A stretch of 38,409 nucleotides of DNA from Chloroflexota bacterium (GTDB lineage Bacteria; Chloroflexota; Dehalococcoidia; Lucifugimonadales; Australimonadaceae), in NCBI GenBank assembly GCA_028874795.1, contig JAPPHT010000079.1:1-38409 (forward strand). Reading direction: 5' to 3'. How positions within the stretch are numbered: position 1 is the stretch's first letter; each line of letters begins with the position of its first letter. A model generated the notes under the pieces. It ran no database searches, was not told where the DNA came from, and saw only the letters and a list, made by a program, of their open reading frames with translations. Positions 8,582 to 15,812 of the stretch are shown one piece after another. The position numbers and the translations under genes are program-made.

Positions 8582-9094
8582 CTAGCTGGAACTCTCGTCG
8601 GGTCGAGCAGCTTGCCAGTATCTAATCGCGCCAAACACAAAGAGCTTGATACCCATTAGGACGAAGATGAAGAAACCCACGAAAACTACGGATTCTATTA
8701 GCCACGACATCGTGGGTACCTTGTCGGCCAGCAGGCTGATGCCAGCCAACATGCCAAATACAAACGCGAAGAAAACACTGAGGAGGCGAAGATACTGCCC
8801 GGCCGAGGAAGTCCTAGCTCCTTTCGTCCACGATCGAATTCTGCAAGGCAGCAAAGGCTCAACAAGAACCAGGACCGAAAGGGTCAGGCAGAACAAAGTC
8901 ATTGCGAGAGTCACTTGCGGACCGGTGGCCTGCGGCACTATCCCATCCGTTTTGAAACCCAGTCCTGCTGCAGTCAGGCCCTGCGCGTAAACGAAGAGCA
9001 GGAGGAACCACGTTGCGCTCTCCTCTATTTCCAGACTTGGCCGGCTCTTGAGCCAGCTCTTCAAGGCGTGAACGAGACGTGTCGCTATCTTCAA
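8582..9094 (-). CDS. Four-helix membrane protein of unknown function
   Basis: A 170-residue protein with about four transmembrane segments (roughly residues 28-46, 60-80, 100-122 and 130-155) and short charged loops. The start is TTG at 9094, chosen because AGGAGG lies 7 nt upstream. I recognise no family. It is monocistronic or loosely linked to the NYN gene 66 bp upstream on the same strand. Small polytopic proteins in such islands are sometimes membrane-disrupting effectors, but nothing here proves it. Confidence 0.7.
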   Translation of the reverse strand: MKIATRLVHALKSWLKSRPSLEIEESATWFLLLFVYAQGLTAAGLGFKTDGIVPQATGPQVTLAMTLFCLTLSVLVLVEPLLPCRIRSWTKGARTSSAGQYLRLLSVFFAFVFGMLAGISLLADKVPTMSWLIESVVFVGFFIFVLMGIKLFVFGAIRYWQAARPDESSS

Positions 9095-9160
9095 CGGTAG
9101 GCCTCCTGCAAGAGGTTGTTTTCACATCTCCCTTGATCACATTGGCGTTCGTTAGGACCC

Positions 9161-9790
9161 TCACCAACCGTCCGGCTTTCGAATGGTCCCGATCTCGTCG
9201 CGTAGCGTATCGGGAAGGAGGCTTCGTCTCAGGTGGCTCTTCCAGAGGCGCTTCACGTAGGATGCTGCGTCGGCAAGCTCCCTCGGGCTGCTGTTCCTAG
9301 AGTTGGGGTTGACCAGCGTGACCCGCAAACCCAGGTTGTCCCGCACGTACCGCATCGCTCCTGCGAAGTCGGCGTTGTTGGACACCACCACGGCGTGCTC
9401 GTACTCCCGATTGAACCCGTCCACCAGGAGACGGGTGGCGAGGTTCACGTCCGATCCCTTCTCCTCGGAGTCCCTGACCAGGACGTAATCGGGCAAGCCC
9501 GGCGCCGGCTCCGCCAGCGGCCGGCGCTTGATGCCGGACCGGAAGACGCCGTAGTAGGCGTCGAAGCCCGGCAGCGTCGCCAGGGCTCTCAGGTAGATGA
9601 GCTGGCGACGGGGCTGATTGGGATTGCCGGGGCGGACATCAAGACGGGCCGTGAAGTAACAGACCCGGTTGATCGAGTCCTGGGGAAAGAGGGTCTCGGC
9701 GAGCTTCCTCAGGTCGAGCCAGCGGAAGAGCGAATCCTTCAGGGCGCGGTAGTAGCGATTGAAGCCGTCTATATGGACGTTGGTAATCAC
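9161..9790 (-). CDS. NYN-domain (PIN-like) ribonuclease-like protein
   Basis: A 209-residue protein with a NYN/LabA-type fold. It opens with the strand HIDGFN carrying the first acidic residue (Asp8), has EEKGSDVNLATRLLVDGF in the middle, then VVVSNNADFAGAMRYVRD, the typical acidic site near a strand end, and LGLRVTLVNPN. This arrangement matches the Mg-dependent RNase sites of NYN proteins (PF01936/DUF88). The start is GTG at 9790 with GGGAG 6 nt upstream. A 10-bp hairpin lies in its leader. NYN proteins act on RNA and occur in both housekeeping and defence settings; the partner here is unknown. Confidence 0.85.
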   Translation of the reverse strand: MITNVHIDGFNRYYRALKDSLFRWLDLRKLAETLFPQDSINRVCYFTARLDVRPGNPNQPRRQLIYLRALATLPGFDAYYGVFRSGIKRRPLAEPAPGLPDYVLVRDSEEKGSDVNLATRLLVDGFNREYEHAVVVSNNADFAGAMRYVRDNLGLRVTLVNPNSRNSSPRELADAASYVKRLWKSHLRRSLLPDTLRDEIGTIRKPDGW

Positions 9791-9812
9791 TCTCTACTCC
9801 CATATAACGACA

Positions 9813-9836
9813 GAGACCGCCCTTCTGGGCGGTCTC
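9813..9836. promoter_or_regulatory. Strong hairpin in the leader of the NYN gene
   Basis: A perfect 10-bp stem GAGACCGCCC with a TTCT loop and the exact complement, 22 bp upstream of the NYN start codon. Neither side has a T-tract, so it is not a classic terminator. An RNA element or a protein-binding palindrome controlling the NYN gene is possible. Confidence 0.5.
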
Positions 9837-10104
9837 GACCCTACCGGCGAAGCGATAGGGGTGGTAACGGAACGATGGTAGGAACGGTGACGGCTGTCAA
9901 CGCTCGACGCCGGTGACAGCGCGTGGACGAGGTCGTTGCAAACACCCTTGCATGCGGTTCGCATGTGCCTGTCAGACTCCACAGTGTCCCTCGCACTCGT
10001 TCCCGAACGCATCCCCAGTCCTCCCATTCCCGAGGCCAGATACGCCTAGTGCCGTTCACCGCGCGGCGCTGGTTCCGCCGGGGCGCTGGTGGCTGGGCCG
10101 CTAT
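9837..10104. other. Intergenic DNA without a recognisable gene
   Basis: About 270 bp between the NYN gene and the LRR fragment. A minus-strand TTGACA at 9895-9900 could be a -35 box for the NYN gene, but no good -10 follows. GCTGTCA and TGACAGC (about 9893-9919) form a loose inverted repeat. Nothing else was seen. Confidence 0.3.
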
Positions 10105-10422
10105 CTAACCACCATCACGCGGCAGGCAGGTCAGGCCGGTCTTGGTGGGGCAGGAGGCGTTGGTGTTCCTCAGGTCCAGGTATTCAAGTCTGGGCGCGTT
10201 GCTGATGTTCACTGCATGGAAGGGGAGTTGAAAATTGAGGGGGACCCTGGCCCCCTTTCCGTTGTTGTCCAGGTAGAGCGCCTCCAGCCTGGGCATCTGG
10301 TTGCTGTTGAACTGCAGGGTCCTGAGCCTGTTGCCGGAGAGCCAGAGGATCTTGAGCTGGGGCCTGCTGGACGAGGACGAGGCGGGAGAGTGACCCTGCC
10401 CTGCCCTGGAGAAGGTGAACAC
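10105..10422 (-). pseudogene. Leucine-rich-repeat protein fragment
   Basis: The minus strand encodes up to 105 residues with clear leucine-rich repeats: LKILWLSGNRLRTLQF, then PRLEALYLDNN, then PRLEYLDLRNT with a capping NASCPTKTGLTC. A TAA sits five codons before the GTG at 10422, and no Shine-Dalgarno or signal peptide precedes it. It therefore looks like the 3' end of a larger, probably exported LRR protein whose 5' part is lost. A genuine short protein starting at GTG cannot be excluded. LRRs bind proteins; nothing nearby suggests a partner. Confidence 0.5.
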
Positions 10423-10561
10423 GATAGGGAGGAGTTAGCCCGAGCGGGCGAAGCACATGCCCATACCTGAATCGACATCCGTTCTGCACCTGGGACCTAG
10501 AGCAAGATGGCCCTCGCCTCGTTGTTCGGCACCTGGGGAGCCCGGAACCTCACCCCCCTCG

Positions 10562-11056
10562 TCACCTGCCGTCAAGGCCTCGTGCATCGTTATCCCTTCG
10601 GAGCAGGTAGACAATCCCTGACATCACCAGCACCAGAAGGAATACGACGAGTGGAGGCAGCCATAGCCCAACTGCCCAGTCCGCCTCAAGCAGCGCCGCG
10701 TAAAGGGCTGCAACGGCCAGCAGACCGACTGCCACACCGGAGAGAAATGCCAGCAGTGTTCGGGACTTGCGCCTGGCGGGTCTCGGGCTCGGCGTCGGCA
10801 CATCGTCTTGGGGGGGTTCTTCTGCTATGACACGAAGCAGCCGAATGACCTCCCGGTTGTGTCCGGTTGAATTGATGAGGAGCATCAAGGCCAGGTAGGA
10901 GATGAAAAGCGAGCCAAGGGCTGCCGCCGCTAGCGTCACATAGGTGAGGTCCCCTTCGCTCTGTAGGAAGAGTCCGCCGAGCACTGCGACGAACACTATC
11001 CCGAACAGGGCGAAGCGTCCCGCTTCCAGAGCCGCCTCTACAAGTCGCTTGCGCAT
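10562..11056 (-). CDS. Membrane protein of unknown function
   Basis: A 164-residue protein with about four transmembrane helices: two hydrophobic segments at residues 12-32 and 38-62, a charged, proline-rich cytosolic-looking loop (EEPPQDDVPTPSPRPARRK, about 79-98), then two more at 100-122 and 128-150. The ATG at 11056 has only a weak AAGG upstream. No family recognised. It is transcribed away from the membrane gene at 11347, across a 290-bp gap that shows no convincing gene, only small frames of poor quality. Confidence 0.65.
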   Translation of the reverse strand: MRKRLVEAALEAGRFALFGIVFVAVLGGLFLQSEGDLTYVTLAAAALGSLFISYLALMLLINSTGHNREVIRLLRVIAEEPPQDDVPTPSPRPARRKSRTLLAFLSGVAVGLLAVAALYAALLEADWAVGLWLPPLVVFLLVLVMSGIVYLLRRDNDARGLDGR

Positions 11057-11346
11057 CGGGTACGAACCTTATCTTATCCAAAGGAGTGGTGTTGGACCCT
11101 TGATGCCGGCGTCCATAGCGCGTCGCAGGTTACGGCGGACGCGAGCGCGGCGGGGACGCCCGGTTGGCCGCTGGACTGGAAGACGGCTGTCGATGTGGCG
11201 GACAGCAGACGCTTGCCTGTGAATGAGTCGTACCCCACGGGGACGACGGCTACCATTCCGCATCGGTTAGGCGATTGACATCAGCATAGCCGCAGTACGA
11301 ATAGACCGACGGATCCCGGTGTTGAATCCTGCTGAAGGGGGCTGAC

Positions 11347-11949
11347 GTGGAAATCAAAGACGGAATGATCGACATAACCTGGTTGGGGCCGGAATCGTGG
11401 TTGGGAGTGAGGCTGGGAACTTGGATTCTGATCGTATTCTTGCTGAGTCTCCCGTTCCTCATGGAGTACGTCTTTGCAAAGCAGGACTGGTATAAGCGCT
11501 TCAATGACAACGCGCTCCTCCAACGACGCCTTTTCTACACCATGGCGCCGCTTCTCCTGCTGGTCATGGGGTACGGGATCTACCTTCTCGTGTTGGAGGT
11601 GACAAGCGGTGTCAGGGAGTTCGGGTTCGTCTGGATTCCCCAAGGAGTGCTAGTGTTCGCCGCCGCGGGACTGTTCTTGGCAAAGGGCTCGTTGCTACTC
11701 TGGAAGCCGCTGGAGGGTCCAAACTACACCCGCAACTGGAGGCAAGGCTATGTTGGCGTGTTTCGGGACGGACTTGAATTCAGTATCGTCGGTCTGCTGC
11801 TAGGCTTGGCCACCGGTGATCGGGCAGCAGTGGATGATGCAGCGTTCGCGTTCGGGATTCTCGGCATCATCCTGTCCATCATAGGCGAGACCATCAAGTG
11901 TTTCCGACACCTTAGACGCACAGCAGGCGACGCGCGGACTATACCCTGA
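11347..11949 (+). CDS. Polytopic membrane protein of unknown function
   Basis: A 200-residue protein with about five hydrophobic segments (near residues 20-42, 64-86, 95-113, 140-156 and 165-182). The start is GTG at 11347, preceded by GGGGG at 5-nt spacing; ATG at 11365 is the alternative. A TTGACA at 11275-11280 with a poor -10 region near 11296-11302 may be its promoter. No family is recognised and no catalytic residues stand out. It is flanked by unrelated small genes. Confidence 0.65.
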   Translation: MEIKDGMIDITWLGPESWLGVRLGTWILIVFLLSLPFLMEYVFAKQDWYKRFNDNALLQRRLFYTMAPLLLLVMGYGIYLLVLEVTSGVREFGFVWIPQGVLVFAAAGLFLAKGSLLLWKPLEGPNYTRNWRQGYVGVFRDGLEFSIVGLLLGLATGDRAAVDDAAFAFGILGIILSIIGETIKCFRHLRRTAGDARTIP

Positions 11950-12124
11950 GCGACCCACTGCGCTTACACTCGCATACTTCGCCTGGCGCACGCGTCGGTG
12001 CTCGTTCCCGCGACGACCACGGACCCCGATGCATACATCGAGGAGGTGGTGCCGAAGGCGGCCCAGGCAGAGCGGTCGCCGTTAGCGCTCGAAGTAAAGG
12101 CACTCACATCAGCCACGCCGTCGA

Positions 12125-12196
12125 CGGTGAGCCTTGCTGTTGACGCTCCGCACGGCTCACCGGACAATTTAGAACAGCGGTGGGGCACACCCCACC
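12125..12196 (+). promoter_or_regulatory. Two hairpins in the leader of the GIY-like mini gene
   Basis: First, a 9-bp inverted repeat CGGTGAGCC (12125-12133) with GGCTCACCG (12154-12162). Second, a perfect 7-bp hairpin GGTGGGG-CACA-CCCCACC (12179-12196) directly before the GGAGG Shine-Dalgarno of the gene at 12218. The second stem would sit close enough to the ribosome site to affect initiation. Confidence 0.45.
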
Positions 12197-12217
12197 TGAA
12201 TAGGAGGCACAGACCAC

Positions 12218-12454
12218 ATGGCTTGCAGAATAGGGATCACCACAGACCTAGAGGAACGGAAACAGCACTGGCAGTCTAGTTGCCGAGGTTTCCGCAACTG
12301 GACTGTCATCCAGTGCGGCCTAACCAAGTCGGCAGCAGACGCGATGGAAAAGCGGCTTGCCGATGAGCAAGGCTGCGAGGCACACCCAGGCGGGGCAGAC
12401 AACGGCCAGAGCAACTGGTGCGTGTACAGGTTCGAGCACGACGGCTGCTCCTGA
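12218..12454 (+). CDS. GIY-YIG-like mini protein
   Basis: A 78-residue protein. CRIGITTDLEERKQHWQ resembles the second half of a GIY-YIG nuclease core (YIG.T.DL..R...H), and a C-terminal VYRF strand follows. The GIY strand and the catalytic glutamate of full nucleases are not visible, so it may be a reduced or inactive relative. Similar 70-90-residue proteins with 'IGITT...R...W...RNW' are, as I remember, scattered in bacterial genomes without assigned function. GGAGG lies 10 nt before the ATG. It is bracketed by hairpins on both sides, as if an independent small unit. Confidence 0.6.
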   Translation: MACRIGITTDLEERKQHWQSSCRGFRNWTVIQCGLTKSAADAMEKRLADEQGCEAHPGGADNGQSNWCVYRFEHDGCS

Positions 12455-12470
12455 TACCCTGAGGAACAGA

Positions 12471-12517
12471 TTGCCCCCGCGTTGGCCCCGAGCATAGGCT
12501 CAGGGCAGCGGGGGCAA
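12471..12517 (+). terminator. Long hairpin after the GIY-like gene
   Basis: An outer 10-bp stem TTGCCCCCGC (12471-12480) pairs with GCGGGGGCAA (12508-12517). An inner stem is formed by GCCC.GAGC and GCTC.GGGC around an ATAG loop. It is very stable but lacks a following T-run. It may end the gene at 12218 or be a structured RNA. The next 275 bp to the peptidase gene show nothing. Confidence 0.45.
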
Positions 12518-12793
12518 CTCGGGGGAGGCAAGGGCGCGTTGCGGAGACGATAGGCCGTTTCGCTGGGTGAAGGGACACACCGGCGATGTTGAGGACGAAC
12601 GTTGCGATCAACTGGCAGTGGAGGCCGCCCATGCTGAGAGCCTTCCGGCAGACGACGGCTACGAGTCGCCAACGGTACATCTCGGTCAGCATCAGGCTAG
12701 TTGGGGGCCTTGGGATTGAGGGGCGACAAGGGCAGCTTGGTGACCGGGCGTCCTGCCCCAATTTGCCGTATCCGCGACAGGGTACGTGAGCAC

Positions 12794-13843
12794 CTACTGG
12801 AACTGGGCAATGGCCCAGACCTCTTCGTCGCCTATCTTCATTGCCTCGAAGTGGACTTCGCCGTGACCGATGGGTCCTCTCGAGCTCGTCTCCCAGGTGT
12901 CGAGCGCCTCGGTGCCCTCATGGGGCTCTCCCCACTCATCTCGGAAGCAATGCGTCACAGTGCTGGACTCCGGGACCCGCATGTTCGGGTGGAACCGTAT
13001 TCCCAGGTCTTCTGCCGAAGGGCTGTATGAGCCATGCCGCACCCGCAGCTTGTCCTCGGGGGGGTCCTCAGGGAAGAAAGACATCTGTGGGTTGCGCAGT
13101 TCTCGCACTTCGGAGACCTTCAGGCCCATGTGGCACTGCAAGAACCAGACCGGGGAGGGAACGTACCGCAGGCAGGCGTTTGCGGTGGCTTCGCGGCTGG
13201 CGTCAGGTGCGATTCGTTCGCGGACCCTGTCGATCACGTCAAACGTAAAGCGGCCCTCCCGCGCATACTCCTCCCGGACAACGGGCTCGAACATATCTGG
13301 GAAGAAGGCCAGAGTAGCAGCCACGCGGTCTACCAGAACCTCCCCAGGTTCGGGCCGGTGTTGCCTTGTCCGGCGAAAGGCGAAGGCCAACTGCTGGCCA
13401 TCGAGAAGGCAGTGAACGATTTCGTGCCACTTGCTCCAGTATCGTCGGTACCCATGCCATCCCAGACAGTTGATGATTGCCCAGTACTTCCGGTGCCAGG
13501 GCTTCGGGTCCAGGCGACGAACGGTAATGGCGTCCGTGTCTCCGTCGAATTCGGTCTTCAGGTCGCCGATGGCAGCCTGCTGGACCGGCGCCTCCTTTCC
13601 GAGCACTGCATCGATTTCCTCTTCGGTATGCACCTCGGTGAAGCTCATATCCAGCGATGCCGCGAATTCAGCCGCCAGATCGCTCAGGGTCTGAGGGGTG
13701 CCGTGTGCCGCCGCCCAGGCGCGGAGCCGGGCAAGGCAGTGTTGGACGATCATGTCCTCGTAGTTGCCGGCTGAGCCGAGCTGCAACTCCCCAGCGACGC
13801 GCTTGAGCTCGAGGTCGTAGGTGCCGTTTCGGCTGTTGCTCAC
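12794..13843 (-). CDS. ImmA/IrrE-type metallopeptidase (CapP-like)
   Basis: A 349-residue predicted zinc peptidase with H140-E-I-V-H144 at the end of a helix and a downstream helix VDRVAATLAFFPDMF (about 171-185) that stands for the third-ligand helix of ImmA/IrrE proteins; its expected Glu appears as Asp172. The C-terminal 150 residues are unassigned. It overlaps the XRE gene by 4 nt (ATGA). Such pairs work as damage switches: the peptidase cleaves or inactivates the repressor. In CBASS loci the same pair is known as CapH/CapP. The divergent operon here is CBASS-like, which supports that role. Confidence 0.82.
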   Translation of the reverse strand: MSNSRNGTYDLELKRVAGELQLGSAGNYEDMIVQHCLARLRAWAAAHGTPQTLSDLAAEFAASLDMSFTEVHTEEEIDAVLGKEAPVQQAAIGDLKTEFDGDTDAITVRRLDPKPWHRKYWAIINCLGWHGYRRYWSKWHEIVHCLLDGQQLAFAFRRTRQHRPEPGEVLVDRVAATLAFFPDMFEPVVREEYAREGRFTFDVIDRVRERIAPDASREATANACLRYVPSPVWFLQCHMGLKVSEVRELRNPQMSFFPEDPPEDKLRVRHGSYSPSAEDLGIRFHPNMRVPESSTVTHCFRDEWGEPHEGTEALDTWETSSRGPIGHGEVHFEAMKIGDEEVWAIAQFQ

Positions 13844-14268
13844 TTCGCCTCCTCCAGGAAGCGCTTCACGGCCAGATAGAGGTCGCGCCAGTCTTCCTTG
13901 CCCTTCCCCGTCCGCGGGCCGCCGCCGCGTCGGGCGACAATCGACTGGTCAATTTCGAGAAGGGTCATCGTCTGTCGATAGGTCAGACCCACTTCCTCTG
14001 CGAGTTCACCGAGGCTTCTTGGGACCTCGATCGATGGCGGCTCATATTCTTGGGGCGCTGGCCCTCCTCTGAGCAGGTATTCCACCGACGCGTTGAGGGC
14101 GTCAGCCACCTGGAGCAAGCGTCGGCCGCTGATGCCTGAGCGGTCTTGTTCGACCTCCCAGATGAAGCTCTTGGACAGACCAGAACGGTCCGCCAAGGCT
14201 TCGAGGGTAAGGCCCAGCTCATTCCGAATGAAGTTGATCCTCTGGCCCACAGTATCCAGCTGCGGCAT
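13840..14268 (-). CDS. XRE-family repressor (CapH-like)
   Basis: A 142-residue protein. Residues 7-62 form a helix-turn-helix of the XRE/lambda-Cro type (GQRINFIRNELGLTLEALAD, then RSGLSKSFIWEVEQDRSG). The C-terminal part holds RSLGELAEEVGLTYRQTMTL, a second HTH-like stretch and possible oligomerisation or cleavage region. GGGGGAA precedes the ATG. It is cotranscribed with the IrrE-like peptidase and divergent from the CBASS-like operon. A promoter with a small palindrome over its -10 box lies 20-53 bp upstream and is the probable target. Confidence 0.85.
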   Translation of the reverse strand: MPQLDTVGQRINFIRNELGLTLEALADRSGLSKSFIWEVEQDRSGISGRRLLQVADALNASVEYLLRGGPAPQEYEPPSIEVPRSLGELAEEVGLTYRQTMTLLEIDQSIVARRGGGPRTGKGKEDWRDLYLAVKRFLEEAK

Positions 14269-14287
14269 GGTTCCCCCGCTTTCAGGC

Positions 14288-14316
14288 TTGACATACCGGA
14301 ATCCAGGAAATATACT
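14288..14316 (+). promoter_or_regulatory. Near-consensus promoter facing the CBASS-like operon
   Basis: TTGACA (14288-14293), a 17-nt spacer and TATACT (14311-14316). This is the best sigma-70 promoter in the window. Transcription would start at about 14322-14324 and run to the MBL gene 360 nt away. Confidence 0.7.
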
Positions 14317-14321
14317 GGTAT
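14312..14321. promoter_or_regulatory. Probable XRE operator over the -10 box
   Basis: ATACTGGTAT is an inverted repeat (ATAC-TG-GTAT) covering most of the -10 element; ATACC at 14293-14297 gives a third, separated half-site. Binding here would block the plus-strand promoter. The assignment to the XRE protein is inferred from position. Confidence 0.5.
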
Positions 14322-14322
14322 T

Positions 14323-14394
14323 ATGGAAGCACTTGGTCTGACACTCCGGCTCCTATCCTACTTCTCAAACTGCGAAAACGCAAGTCGGGCATAG
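14323..14394 (+). CDS. Possible leaderless 23-residue leader peptide
   Basis: An ATG begins 6 nt after the -10 box, exactly where transcription should start, and opens a 23-codon frame (MEALGLTLRLLSYFSNCENA plus three residues). It has no Shine-Dalgarno, so translation would have to be leaderless. The toxin-antitoxin-like operon at 21887 shows the same -10-to-ATG geometry. It may be a regulatory upstream peptide or chance. Confidence 0.3.
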   Translation: MEALGLTLRLLSYFSNCENASRA

Positions 14395-14684
14395 CTGAGG
14401 GACGAGAGAAGGGCATCAGGCCAGCGTGTCTGCACCACGCGGCTCCTATAGGGAGCTCTGCGTATGGCAGACCGAAATCTACATACGGCATGATGGCCGT
14501 AGGCGAAGGAGTAGAGGAATGATTGCAGGTGGGAAGCTCACGTTGAAGGTGGCGACGCCTCCAGGCGTCTACGAGAACATGCCCCGCGACCCGGGTTTGC
14601 CTTGCAATCCTGGTTGCGGGCAGGCACATCCCGGTCAGGAAACAGACTACGCGAACTCCCGCATACGGATAGGAGGACGGACCG
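14395..14684 (+). other. Long leader before the MBL gene
   Basis: About 290 nt between the micro-frame and the MBL start. It holds weak hairpins (GCTCC with GGAGC near 14442-14456; GACGCC-TCCA-GGCGTC at 14554-14569). A frame from 14426 overlapping the MBL start is not convincing. No known riboswitch was recognised. Confidence 0.35.
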
Positions 14685-15806
14685 ATGGCTAAGTTGACCT
14701 TCTTCCCCCTCGGCAACGCCGACTGCTGCCGCATAGACCTGGACAACGGCAACAAGCTGTTGTTCGACTATGCGGCAACCCGCGACCCCTCGGACAAGAA
14801 CGACCTCCGGATCGACCTGCCCAAGGAGCTACGGAGCGACCTACAGGCAGCTAAACGCAACCACTACGAGGTTGTCGCGTTCACGCATCTGGACAAGGAC
14901 CACTACGGTGGCGCCTCGGAGTTCTTCTACTTTGAGCATGCGCAGAAGTACCAAGGCGGCGACCGTGTACGCATAGAGACGCTCTGGGTGCCCGCAGCGG
15001 TTATTGTCGAGAAGGCACCGGACGAGGATGAAGCCCGGCTCATCCAGAGTGAAGCCCGCTACCGCCTCCAGAAGGGCGCGGGAATCCGCGTCTTCTCGCG
15101 GCCCGATGCGCTCAAGGACTGGTTGAAGGAACATGGCCTGACCGTTCAGGAACGGGCTTTCCTCATCACGGATGCAGGGCAGGTGGTGCCAGAGTTCAAC
15201 ACGAAGGCACACGGCGCCGAGTTCTTCGTCCACTCGCCGTTCGCAAGCCGCAAGGAGGACGGCACCCTCGTTGATCGTAACCGCGACTCCATCGCCATGC
15301 AGGCGACGTTCGTGTGCGGCGGAACCGCAACACGAGTAATCCTGGGCGCCGACCTCGACCACGAGACTTTGTCAGACATCGTGCGCGTCACGAAGGCTAA
15401 GGGAAATCAATCCCGGCTTGCATGGGATGTGTTTAAGCTTCCCCATCACTGCAGCTACCTTTCGCTGGGACCGGAGAAGGGCAAACACAAGACCGAGCCT
15501 GTACCGGAAGTGAAGTGGCTCTACGGGAAGCAGGGTCAGACACGCGGAATCATGGTATCCACCAGCAAACCCATACCGGCTGGCGACGAGATTCAGCCAC
15601 CCCACAAGCAAGCCGCTGAGTACTACCGTGAGGTGGCCAGCGCCATCAGGGGTCAGTTCGTTGTGACCATGGAGCATCCCAGTCGATCCAAACCGGACAA
15701 GCTGGAAATCACGGCCTGTGACGGCGGTGCTACGGTCCTGAAGCGAGTCCCCTCAGCTGCCGTTGTGGCCACCAGGACACCGTCCCCCAGGGCGGGGCGA
15801 GCGTAG
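14685..15806 (+). CDS. Metallo-beta-lactamase-fold hydrolase
   Basis: A 373-residue MBL-fold enzyme. The metal site is H68-L-D70-K-D72-H73 in the style of ComEC/Rec2-type MBL domains, followed by a later acidic ligand in LGADLDHE and a histidine motif LPHHCSY. No signal peptide or membrane segment is visible. AGGAGG 8 nt upstream supports the ATG. It is the first gene of the operon, 6 bp before the E2-E1-JAB gene. MBL proteins beside E2-E1-JAB fusions and polymerase-beta-type nucleotidyltransferases were noted in comparative genomics of prokaryotic ubiquitin-like systems by Iyer, Burroughs and Aravind. The substrate is unknown; a nucleic acid or cyclic nucleotide is plausible. Confidence 0.85.
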   Translation: MAKLTFFPLGNADCCRIDLDNGNKLLFDYAATRDPSDKNDLRIDLPKELRSDLQAAKRNHYEVVAFTHLDKDHYGGASEFFYFEHAQKYQGGDRVRIETLWVPAAVIVEKAPDEDEARLIQSEARYRLQKGAGIRVFSRPDALKDWLKEHGLTVQERAFLITDAGQVVPEFNTKAHGAEFFVHSPFASRKEDGTLVDRNRDSIAMQATFVCGGTATRVILGADLDHETLSDIVRVTKAKGNQSRLAWDVFKLPHHCSYLSLGPEKGKHKTEPVPEVKWLYGKQGQTRGIMVSTSKPIPAGDEIQPPHKQAAEYYREVASAIRGQFVVTMEHPSRSKPDKLEITACDGGATVLKRVPSAAVVATRTPSPRAGRA

Positions 15807-15812
15807 GGCGGC

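Noticed and set aside
9813-9836. Hairpin as a rho-independent terminator
   Set aside because: No T-run on either strand; kept only as a leader hairpin.
11074-11256. 60-codon minus-strand frame between two membrane genes
   Set aside because: Looks protein-like (VGYDSFTGKRLLSATST) but has no family and no clear ribosome site; too weak to call.
11998-12279. 93-codon frame upstream of and overlapping the GIY-like gene
   Set aside because: It runs through both leader hairpins and changes character inside the downstream gene; no motif.
14426-14692. 88-codon frame in the MBL leader
   Set aside because: Overlaps the well-supported MBL start, odd composition, no domain.
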